Source: an uncultured Clostridia bacterium (GTDB taxonomy: Bacteria > Bacillota > Clostridia > Christensenellales > CAG-917). Taken from it: a stretch of DNA of 26,018 nucleotides. The stretch covers positions 1 through 26,018 of the forward strand of contig CALGEU010000167.1 of assembly GCA_937881285.1 (NCBI GenBank), written 5' to 3'. This document shows, piece after piece, positions 10,601-22,600 of this stretch. The position numbers and the translations under genes are program-made. The notes beneath the pieces were generated by a model that saw nothing but the letters and a program-made list of their open reading frames with translations, was not told the origin of the DNA and searched no databases. Each line of letters starts with the position of its first letter. The stretch's first letter is position 1.

Positions 10601-13600
10601 TGGTCTTGTTGATCGGGTCGCCCGTCTTGATTTCGATTGCGATGTCGCTGAACAGGATACCGCCGATACCGTATGCGAGAACGGGTGCGAGATTGACGTT
10701 TGCGTTGATGTCGATGGTAAGGTTGATAGGCTCGCTTGCCATGGTGATATTGAGATCCGCCATGACGAACTTGTAGTCGCCCATCGTGTCGCCGCTGACC
10801 GCTTCGTAGTTTCCGTCGGTCGCATTGTAGACGTAAGTCTTGCCCGTGTAGTAAGACGTGCTGGTCTTGTCTTTTTCTTCCGCCGTGAGTTTAACGAAGT
10901 TACCAAGAAGCGCAGTGCCGTCGAGAAGCGTTTGCGCAACGGTCTTCACCCAGCCTGCGAGCGATACGTCGTAACCTTCGTCGCCGGGTTTGAGATTTCT
11001 CGACGTCATGGTGAGTTCGACGGAAGCGTGCAAGCCGATTGTCGGAAGCGTGAGCGAGTTGATGTCGATCGTCGCTTCCCCTGCGATGAGTTTTTCAAGG
11101 TCGAGTTCGAGAATCTGATTGTAACCCGTGAGTTCCTTGTTTTCGGAATCGGGGTTGTATGCAAGATTGAACTCGCTTCTGATGTCTTTAAGTTCCTTGC
11201 TGATGTTTGCAGCCGGGATGTCGAGACACATAAACAAACCGTCGCTGAGTCTGAGATTGATGCTGAATTCCGTTCTGTTGCCGCTTGACGCGTCCGCTCT
11301 GATGAGCAAGTCGCCCAAATCGGGGATAAGGTCTTTTTGTTCGAGACCGCGGATTTGCATTATCTTGCGATAGACCGCATTGACAAGGTCTGCGTTGAGT
11401 TGGAGCAACAACTTTTGCGGATTGACGGTGATCATGAAGTATGCATAATCCTTCATGGTTTCTTCAATCGTCTTGATGTCGTCCGCACTTGCCGTGCCTG
11501 CTTCGCCGTTTTCCGTTTCGTCAACGCCGAGATACTTGCCGAGCAAGTTCTTGAGCATTCCGCTGAGATTGAGATTTGCAACGGAAATCTTCGCACTGTC
11601 GCCGAGTATTCCGAGATCTGCATAGAGCGTGTCGCCGAGAATGTATACGCCAAGGAGCGTCTTCTTGGATGCGATGACGGTGCTGTCGGTGTCGGAAACG
11701 ATGTTCTTGACAAGGCGCAAGCCGAGTTCGACGTTCCAGTTGGAAAGGTCGATGTTTGCGATAAGGTCAAGCGAGAGATACGCCACGTCCTTGTTGCCGA
11801 ACTCGTTGACGATGTTGAGTTTGAGCGTAGAGCCGCTTATCGCGCTGTCCGGGCTGATAAGACCGAGAATTGCGTCGAGAATGGAAGACAAATCGATGAC
11901 GTTGCCGGTGTTCGCCTTGTCGCCGCTGCCGTAAAGCGAAATACCGATGCTCAGTTCGAGACACGCTTTTGCGTCTTGCAACTTGGTGTAGTTGTCGTAC
12001 TTGGCGTTGCCGTTTTCGTCGCGAACGATATTGCCTTGTTCGTCCTTGTCCGCCATCTTCTCGTCTTTATTGACCGAGAAGTCTTTGTTGACTTTTGCGT
12101 ACAAGCCGCCGAGCGAAATCATGATTGCGAAGTCGCCCTGTTTGAGATATGCGCCGTCCGTTGCTTTGACGAATTCGCCCGTTGCGGAATCGTATGCGTA
12201 TCTGTCGCCTGCCCATGCGGGATATGCGTAAGGGATAAGCGCGTAGTCATCCGTGGAAACGAGAACGTAATTGTCGTCGCTGTGTTCGGTTGCGAGCGTG
12301 TATTCTTCACCGTTCTTCACGAATTCCGCACCGTTCCAGTCGGAAGTCTTTGCGTATTCGCCGTTTGCGCCGTACTTGGAGTTGTAATCCGCAACCGTGA
12401 TATAGAACGTCGTGCCGACCTTGAAGCCGAGATTGATGTCGATGCTCGGTTCATAGCCGAAGAAGTTGATTGTGATACCGCTCGTATCTTTGGTGTTGGT
12501 CGTATAGAGTTTCGGCAAGAATTCGCCGATGCCTTGCAAAATCTCGCTGTCGCTGTCTGCGAGCATGCCGAGAAGGTCTGCAAGAAGAGTTTCGTTGAGT
12601 CCGACCGTGATGAAGTCGTTTGCAACGAGCAATCTGCCGAGAACGACGTTGACGACGCTCCAGATATTTGCCGGGATAATGCCGGTGTTGACGTCTTCTT
12701 CGTCGTCTGCCGCAACGCCTGCCTGTGCTGTGCTTGCGTCAGAGCCGAAGATGCTCGACAAATCGAGACCGTCGATTATGCCGTAGGAGAAGAAGTCGCC
12801 CCAACCTACGATTTCACCGATTTCGTGTACGTCGATGTTGAGATAGAGTTTTCCGTCTTTCACTTCAACCCACAAGTACGCTTTCGGTGCTTTGTCGCCG
12901 TGGAAGTTGGTGTTGTAGGTGAGTTCGAGATAGAACTTCGCGCCTTCGAGCACTTGGAGCATACCCACGCTCGTGTCGCCTGCGATCATCTTGAAGAGAT
13001 TTTCCGTTCTGAGATACGCTTTAAGGTCAACGCCGAGACCGATCGTGCTCTGGAATTCCTTGTTGTCTCTCAAAGACGTTGCAATGAAGTGCAAGTAGTC
13101 GCAAATGGTCGGATCGTTGATGAACTTGGTCATCTGATACGTCCAGTTGATGACGTCGTCGAGAGTCATGAGAATGTCGAGCGTTGCGCCGATTTCCACA
13201 CTCTTAAGGTCGCCGAGCATGCTCGTCACGTCAAACGCACCGCCGCCGAGAATGTCGCCGAGATTGAGCGAGAGCGCTTTGGTGTAATTCGTGAAGTCGT
13301 CTGTGACTTTGTACGCCTTGACTGGCGAGTTGGGATAATAATATTCGCCGCTCGTGTAGGTTGCCGTCGTCACGTCGGTCGCCGTGTAAGCATAGTACTT
13401 CACGCCGTTCTTGCTTCTTTCGGAGCGAGTGTAAAGCGTGCCGACGTATGCCGAAGACGTATGATTGTCGATTGCGCCGACCGTGTACGGAGTGTAACCG
13501 TCCGCTTCGAACAAATCGGTGTATCCGTCGTTGTTCGGGTCGATAGGCACGTATTCTTTGCCGCTTACGGTGATGACTCTTGCAAGTTCGCTTGCGTTTG

Positions 13601-16600
13601 CTTGCGGATACTCGTCTTTGAGTGCGTATTGCAAATTGCCGCTGCCCGTGAAGCCCTTAAGGTCGCCCTTGGACACGATAACGTAATTGAAATTGTTGTC
13701 AAGCACGTACAAAGTGCCGTTGAACGCTTCGAATTGCTTGGTTGCGTCAAGGTCTCTGTAATCGCTTGAACGGATGTTGTTGAGTTTTTGCGCAACCGGT
13801 ACGTACAGACCGTTGATGTCCGTGTACACGGTGCTTTGATACGTGCTGTCGTACGGAGTGCCGAGTGCGTAACGTCTGGATTCGAGCACTTCTTCCATGA
13901 CGGTTTCGCCGCGGCTGAATCTGTCTTCCGGTCCGTTGTACGGAGCGTATCTCTGTCCGTCGTAGCCTTCTTCCGCGCTTACGATGACGCCGTTTTCGAG
14001 TTTGTATGCGCCGTTGTCTGCCGCGTAGTAGTCGTTTCCTGCAGCGTCTCTGAAGAGTGCGACGTAGTCTTTCTCGTCAAAGTTCTTGCCGTAATAGTTG
14101 CCGTATTCGTAAGAACCGTTGTTGCGATAGAAGTTTGCGTAATAGAAGATGTCGTTGACGCCTTGCTGACGTGCCACGATGTCTTCTTGTCTGCCGAATT
14201 GAATTTCGGAAGACACGCCTTGTTCGCCGTTGAGTCCCTGAATGTTGAATCCGAGATCGAGCACGGGAACGTCACCCTTCTGATTGAAGAGCAACACGCC
14301 GAGCGTGATGTCGTACGGATTGAGATTTTGTTTCAGGTACACCTTGAGATTCGGCAGATAATCCGCAATGCTTGCGTTGTCGGGCAAAAGTTCGGTGATG
14401 ATGACTTTAAGGAAGCCCGACGTGACGTTGAGCGCGATTGAGTTGGTGAAGATGTTAAGGAACAGGCTCACCGCGTCTGCGTCTTGTGCGTCTTTGTTCA
14501 TGCCGTCGGTGTCAACCGCCGTCATCGCTTCCGTCGTCGCGGAGTCGGACATAAGTCCGCCGACGAGACCGCCGAGAACTTCTTCGATTGAGTATGCGCT
14601 CATATCGACGAAGAGTTTTGCGTCTTTACCGAGCAAGGATTCAAGGTCGAGATACAAGCCTGCTTTGCCGGTTTCTCTGTCGTTATCGTAGTAGATGCCG
14701 AGAAGGTGCGGCTTGCTGCCGTCGAGAAGTTTGCCGCTGTAATTGTTGTTGTCGCGGTCTTCTCTCGTGACGTATCCGCCGTCTTCGAGTTTGTCGTTCT
14801 GTTCGCCCCAGACGTCGATTGCGATGTCAAGATCGCGCACGTCCAACGCAAATTTCGGCAAAATGTAGAGTTTGAAGCCGAGATTGAGACGGAGCGTGAA
14901 GTACACGTTGAAGGTTTCGTCTTCGGTGACCTGGAACTTGCCGTTCATGTTGCCGAGAATTCCGCCAAGCACTTCACCGAGCACTTCGTTGACGCCTTCG
15001 TATTCGTCGCCGAGCGTGCTGTTGACCCAGACGTACAATCCGCCGTTTGCTTTGAGCGTTGCGATTTCTGTCGTGTCGGTCACTTGCACGTAGTCGCCGT
15101 GATACTTCTTGTACGCAATCTTCTTGAGCACGTCGTCGGTAAGCGGCGAAGTGGGATGCAAGGAATTGTAAACCTGCTCGTAATCGCTGTACGAGAAGTA
15201 AATCTTGCCCGCATTGATGAACATGTTGCCGCGAAGCGCAAGCGCAACGTAGTACATGTCGTCGGTGTCAACGTATTCCTTATACGCGTAATTGCTGTAT
15301 TCGGGTGCGTTGAAGTCGGGTTGCAGGATAGAACTTTGTTGTTGAACTTTGATCCAGTAATTTGCGGGATCGTCGTATTTTGCAAGTTCTGCGTCGGCTT
15401 GTTCTTCACTCATGCCGTTTGCGATGAGTTCTGCGCGCTGAGCCGCAAGCCATTCGTCCGTGATGAGCACTTTCTTTTCGGTGTTATACACTTCTTTCTT
15501 GTATACGTACACTCTTTGAATGCTTTCGTAGGACGTGCCGGTGTAAACGAAATATTCGTTGCCGTCGTTCATTCCGCGGATGTAGTCGGGGAATGCTTTG
15601 CCGTCTTTGGTTGCGAGTTCGAACTTGCCGTCCGCATTCTTCACGAACAAGGATTGATCGTCGATCGAATAATACTTGTTCTTGTATTCGTAATATCTCG
15701 GATTTGCAAGATATTTTGCGGAGTCGAACGTCGTGCCGTAGTCAAACGCCCAGTTGTCGATACCGTCGCTTTCTTTATCCACACTGGTGAATATCGTCTC
15801 GTCGGTGTTGACATAGCGTGCGCCCTTCGCAATGCTGATAACGTCGTAATCGTCGGCGTCGGAGCCTTTTGCATACTGGAACTTGGTCACGCCCACTTGC
15901 GGAGCAAGAATGTTGAGCGAGATTTCGTAATTCCACAGATAGAGATTGAGAGATACGAACGCATTGCGGAGTGCGAGCGGCTCAACCACGAACAAGTCGT
16001 CGGAGATGACTTCGTAGGTATTTGTCGTCGCGTCGGTGCACATATAAAGTTTGGGCACGTTCACGCCGTATGCTTTGAGATTGTCGTATTTCTCGCTGTT
16101 GTTGATTTGAGTCTGGCTTGCTTCGGAATACAACACGTAAACGTTCGTCGGTGCGTTGGTCACAACGTCGAGCAAGCGGATATAGACGTCGACTTTGTTT
16201 ACGTCGTAATAAGCCGCAGTGCCTGCCTTGACCTTTGCGTCGAACGCGGCGCGTTGAGATGCGGACATATCCGATTTCTGCACGAATGCGCCGTCGGTGT
16301 CCTTGAAGTAGATGCCTTTGTTGACCGCGTCCGCACTGCCGGTGTATTCAACGAGTTGATACAACGTCTTGGAGCGGCTCATGGTGTTGGTGAGCCCCTT
16401 GCGGAGTTCAAGGAATTCCGCAGTGGAAAGGAAGTCCGGATTTACCTTTTCCATTTCCGCAACCTTGTTCTCGAAGTCGGCAACGATATCGCCTATCTTT
16501 GCGTAGGAATATCTGGTGTTGTCCGTATAGAGCGTAAGGTCGGGCATGTTTTCAAATTCCGCACTGTCGAATTGAATTGCGTTTTCGCCCATCACGAGAG

Positions 16601-19600
16601 TGAGAATTTGGTTGATATAGTCGGGGTTGACGAGAGCCTTGACGTATCTGGACGTGATTTGCACGCCGTACAGGAAGGTTCTGATATATCCGAGAATACT
16701 GTCGTCTTTGACGAGCGGGAATATATCCTTCTTTTCATCGGAAGAATCGCCGTCTGCGACCGTCATCGCTTCGGTGCTTGCGTCGCCGCTGTTCTTGCCG
16801 ACTATGCTCATCACGAGTTTGCGCACTTCGTTTGCGTCCACTCTGATGCTCGGAATATTGAAGTAACTAAGGTCGAAGAACAAACCGCCGTTTGCGCGCT
16901 TGTAGTTGCCCTTTTCGTTCTTGTAGCAGTAACTCGAATCGTAAGAATATCTCGTGCCGGAGTATTCGCCCGTGCCGATAAACGTGTATTCGTTCTTTGT
17001 TTCGTCAAAGTAATAACTGCCGTGCGGAGTCTCGAAATAGTGGTCGTATCTCTGACTCGGGTCGACGTAATCTTCGCCGTACACGTCGTTTCTCTCGCTG
17101 TCGGTGAGAAGTTCAAACGTGCCGCCGACCATATACACGCCTATTATGTCGTGGAAATCGCTGTCGTTGCCACCCTTCGTCTGAATTGCGACTTTAAGGT
17201 TGACGAAACTTGCAATATCCGCAATGAGCGCGGTGAGTTCGGTGTCACTTATCTTCGCAAGGGCGTCTTTCAAGAGATTGATGACCGCAAACAAGTCCAT
17301 ATCGCCTTCGAACACGTCGCTGTCACTGTCTTCTGCATATTTGAGAAGAGTCGTGCGCATGTAGTTGAGAAGCGCCGCAACCTGAATATCGCCCGAAAGC
17401 ACGAGTTGAAGTTGTCTGTTGACGTCTCCGCCGTCGTCCGCTGCGGACTTGATGACGAGAAGTTGGTCTTGCGTGAGTCCCGGAATGAACGCTTGAAGCA
17501 CGTTGCTAAGGTCGATATCGTTGTCTTCACCGGACTTGAAACTCGTTGTGATGTCGATGGTTTCGCTGATTGTGAAACGGTCAACGTCGTCGAAGTTGGT
17601 GTACTCTGCAAGGTCGTCGCCGCTGAGAACGTAAGTTCTGGAGTTGGTGAACGCCACGTTGAGATGCTTGATTTCAAGAGCAAGCGTCATCGTCATGTCG
17701 TACTTAGTGCCGTCTGCAACGTAGGACTTGTTGGCAACCGCACCTGCCGCGTACTTGTAGATGACGTCGCCGGTGGAAACCGCATAGAGTTTGTCGCCGA
17801 GAATTTCCGCACCGTCGCCCGTGCCGTTGTCAAGCACTTCTCTCATCACGAATCTGCCGCCTTCGCGTGCGACTCTGTATCTGACGTAGAGTTTGTCTTG
17901 TTCGACGTTTTCACCCGGCGTAACCGCGCGGAAGTATTGCTTGTTGTCCGCTTGCACGAAGTATCCCTTTTGCGTGGAAGTCGTGCCGTCGGTCGCAACA
18001 GCCGTGCCTTGCTGTTTGAACACGTAGAACTTGTCGCTACCGCCGAGAATGCCTTCGACAACGAGTTTTTCTTCGTCGCTGTCGCCTGCGCTCGTAACCG
18101 TTGCGTAGGAATTGAAGCGTTCGCCGGCAAGTGCGAGAGACGCGCTGAGCGCAAGGTCGATTGCGTCGGACGTGTCGAGTTCTATCTTGAGATTGCCCGT
18201 GATTTCTTCGTAGAACAAATCTTTGATTGCAAAGCCGAGCAAATCTTCGGGGATATACTCGAGAATGGTTCTGAACAAAATATTGCCGAGTGCAATCGTG
18301 AGTTTGTCCTTGTTGATGAGAAGCGCAAGAGCAAGGTCTTTGTTGGTGAAATCGACGTCGCCGACCGTCACACTGTCGTCAGCCACGAACGCTTCGCTCG
18401 TAGATTCCGATTGAGTGTGTCCCTTGTAGGAGAACAATTCGTCGGTGTCGAAGTCGATTATATAGTCTTTGAGAATTTCCGCAATGTTCAATCCGCCGAT
18501 TGCCACTTTCTGGATGTTGAAGGTGTCTTCGAGATTGAGATAAACGGTGTTGTTGATGTAGTAGATACCTGCCCACAAACTCTCGTAACCCGTTTCGGTG
18601 ATATTGACGAGTTCGAGTTCGAGTTCGGATTTGGTAAGGTCGTAGATGTCCACCATAAGCGACACGTCAAGTCTGAAGTGCGCGGAAGAATAACCTTTCG
18701 TGGTGGAAGGCATTTCAACGACGACGCCCGTAAGGTTGCCGACTATCGCACTGATGATTTTCCCGAAATCGAGAGTGCCTTCGGTGATGCCGAATTCAAA
18801 CTCGACGGAGAATCCGAGCGTGATTATCGTGTCGTAGAACGGGTTGGTCGGAATATCGTCGAACAACGCTTTTTCGTCGTCGGAAAGCGTGGATTCGTAA
18901 ACGTGTTCTTCTTTGAGACCGTCAGTGCCGACGACAACGCGGGAGTGTGCTTTTTCGTCTCTGATGTAGTCGGGAAGCAGTTCGTTGCCTGCGCCGAAGT
19001 CAAGGTTGAGCCCGCCCACTTTGAGACCTGCGTTGATGCAACCTGCCGCGATGTTGAGACCGAGATAGTATTCTCCGATGCCGACGTATGCGTCCACCGT
19101 GCGGTAGTATTCGCCGTTGACGTCTTTGACGTAACCGTATTCGTGATCGTAAACGCCTTCGATGTTGTATTCGACGCCGTTGTAAATCAACACGGTGTCG
19201 CCCTTGATGAAGGTGTCCGTTTCAATCAACTTGCCGTCGTTCTTGTGATAGGTCTTGAAACTGCGCAAGTTGAAATATTGCGGAATGCCGATGTTGACGA
19301 GTCCGTAATAATCGGTGTTCGGGTGGATATATTTGCCGTCCGCTTCACCGCTTGCCTTGACGTAAAGCGCGCCTTTCTTTACGTAAGTTGCGTCGTCGAC
19401 GTAGGAAGAAGTGAGAGTGTATCCGCCTTCGCCGTCTTCAACGTACATAAGAGTTTCGCTTTCGAGATAATATTCGCCTTCTGCGACTACGTATTTGACA
19501 AGCGGAAGTTCGTTGTACACTTCGGTGTTCGATTCGTATCTGTATCTGTCCGCTTGATATGCGTCGTAAGATGCGTTGTTGGGATCGGTGAACTTCGCGT

Positions 19601-22600
19601 ATTCGTCGGGATTGCTCGTTGCAAGGTCGCTTATCTTTCTGAACACGGCTTGTCCGAGATCGACGCCCAAAGACACGTTGAATTCGTCAAACACTTCTTC
19701 GATAGATCCGAGATCGGGCATGAAGGAAGAAATCACGAACGCAAGGAGTGCTCTGGTGATCTGAATCTGGAATTGCGCGTCGCTATATGCGAGCATGACG
19801 AGAGCGTCTCTCGTTGCCGCCGTCACGTTGCCGTTTTCGGTGTCGGTATCGGCGGCAGTCTGTGCGTCGCCGCTTTGATTGTCTTTGTTACCTATGTTGC
19901 CGAATTTGTCGGCGACTTTCTTTGCAAACTCGATGAAGTTGTCGATCTTGGAGTAGTTCTCCGCCGTCGTCACGATTTCGGTAAGGTCGATGTAGAGCGT
20001 GCCGTTGTTGAGATACAAGCCGCCGAGCACCTTTTCCTGACCGTTGGTGTACTTGGTGAAGTAACCGTTTTCGTCCACTTCAAGGAATTCGATTGCGAGT
20101 TCGACTTTGTCAAGGTCGCTGTTTTTGATGAATTGATCGATAGATCCGCCCGTGAGCAAACCTTTAAGGTCAAGTGCCGCAAGGTCGATATTTGCGGAAA
20201 CTCTGAGACCAACGCCCGAATGGAACGCCGAGAGAGTTTGCAAATTGATGATCATATCGCCGAACAGGTTGCTGATAAGTCCGCCTGCGTTGGTGGATTG
20301 CGCGCTGTTCGAGTTGAAATAGATGAGACCGCTTACGCTTAACGAAACGTTCTGGTCTTGATATTGCGGAACGCCGTATTTGCTGTAAAGCGCAAGATTT
20401 GCAATCGCTTCGTTTTCGTCGGTTTCAACGCCGTTTACGACTTTCTTGATTGCGCGCTCTTCTCTTCTATAATAGGTCGTGCTTGCGCCCGTGTACGCGT
20501 CTTTGCGCACGTATACGTCTCTTTCTTCGTCAAACACGTAGTCACCTGCGGTGTCTTCTATGTAAGTAAGAGCATATCCGACGCCTGCCGCAACCGTTGC
20601 GTAGGAGCGAGAGTAAAGCGTGACGCCTTCGGTCGCTTCACCTTCGTTGAGAAGACGATACATACCCGACTTCTTCACGTACTGACCGTTCGGGTCTTCG
20701 GTGAACGTATAGTAAATCGTGCCGTCAACGGGTTCTTCCGCTCTTTGGAAACTGTCTTTGTAGAAGCCGTTTACGAGAGCGAGAATGTTGCCGAGATAAT
20801 CGTCGAGAGAGATAAATTCGAGTCTTTCGTCAACGTCGAGCAAGGTTTCGTACGTATCGACGGATTCAAGGTCGATTTTCGCGTCGAAGCCAAGATCGAG
20901 AGACCACGTGTATTGCTTGATGTTGCCGTTTTCGTCTTTGAGCGGATCTTGTTTGTTTGCAAGAGCGACCGCAAGGCGCAACGCAAGCATATCGTCGTAT
21001 CCGTATTGCGCAAATCTGTCGCTTGACGGATAAAGGAAGATGCCGCTTTGCGTTTCGTCAAGAACGGTGTTTGTGGATTCAATCGTCGTGTTGAGAAGCA
21101 TTGAGAGCAACTCGTTGACGAAGTTGGAGCGTACGAACACGCCGAGATAATCTATTCTGTTGTAAGAAGGATTGACGTCCCACGGTCTTGCCGCGAGAAC
21201 GAGATTCTTCACGACCATGTTGAGAATCTTGACGATGTCGATACCGCCCGTCGTGCCGTCGGTGTTGCCGCCGTCCGCCGTATCGTCGGCAGTCATTGCG
21301 TCCTGACTTGCGGAGAGTTCCACGCCGAGTTTCTTGAGAAGGTCGAGCAAATCTATTTGCACTCGCGGACCGCCGACGCCTTTTAGGTCGACGAAAACCA
21401 CGCCGTCCACGAGATAGACGTTCACCTTGACTTTGCTGTCCGCACCGTCTTCATAGGTGAAATCGATGCCTATTCTCGCTTCGAGACCTTTGAGAATAGT
21501 CTTGACGTCGAGATTGATGTTGCCCAAATCGATATTCGACAAATCGCTCAAACCGATTGCGTCAAGGTCGAGTTTCGCGTTTACGTCAAGTTTGAAGCCG
21601 TCGTCGATGACGTCGGACAAAACGAGACTGAGTCCGAGACGTTTGAGAAGGTCACCCACGCTGAACGCGTTCGGAGTCGTGCCGAAACTGATGTTTCCGC
21701 CGTCCGTGCCGATGCGAATTTGCGGAAGCATGGTCGCCATGATGCTTTGAAGTTGTTCCATATTGAGAATAACTTCGAGCAAGTCGTTGAATGCGAAACC
21801 GTCGCGCACGTAATGTCCTTCATCGTCTTGGACGAATCTGTTGTCGTGTGCGTTCTTGGAATATCTGTCCTTGGGTGAATAAGAACTGAGAATTCTGTCG
21901 CTGTCGATATAGGTGTAAGTCGCACTTCCGTAGTAGTCGAAAATCATGGACAAATCGACTGCGATGATGTGTGCGTTGGTGAGAGATTCATAGTGGTCGA
22001 CAGCCATATAGTTGCCGTCTTCCGCTTTGACGTAAACGACTTTGCCGTCCACGATTTCTTTATTATATCTATCACCTGTATAAGAACTATCGGTAATTTC
22101 CTTATAGTCTTTCTTTTCGATTGCCGTCGTGACTTTGCTTTCCACCGACTTGAACGCGTTGCTGCTCTTGCCTGTTGCAAGGTCGATTGCGTTTATGCCG
22201 ACGCCGAGAGCAAGCAAGTTGCTGTCGATGTTCACGTCGATTGCAAGAGACGGTTTGAGTTGCAAATCAACGTCAACCGAGATGTCAAGGTCAAATTCTT
22301 CGAGAATCTTTGCGATGTCAACGTCGCTTCCCGAGTTGGAAGTGAGTGCCGCAACGAGACCGACGATAACGTTTTGCATCACGAGAACGCCGAGTTTGCC
22401 GTCCGCGATGTCGAGAATGACCTGCATCTTTTCGTCTGCGCTCATTTCGGCAACGTCACCTGCCGTTTGCGCGTCTCCGCTTGCAAGTCCGTTGAGATTG
22501 CCGAGAAGTTTTGCAATCGCGTTGCAGACGAGTTCCGCAAGGTTGGTGTTTTCGATATAGAACGCTTTGCGACCGAGAGAGCCAAGGTCGATGTAGATGT

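Noticed and set aside
11337..13769. Plus-strand open frame of 810 codons, and similar ones at 3135-4616, 7545-8705 and 23805-25580
   Set aside because: These are antisense shadows in the same register, with no ribosome-binding site, promoter or family resemblance.
13320..16370. Choline-binding or glucan-binding (YG) repeats
   Set aside because: The region is Tyr/Gly-rich, but it lacks the regular 20-residue GWxxxxxxWYY spacing and has few tryptophans.
14706..20342. Very long plus-strand open frame (1,878 codons)
   Set aside because: It is exactly codon-aligned antisense to the giant gene. Its openness follows from absent TTA, CTA and TCA sense codons, and its translation has no recognisable domain and an unnatural composition.
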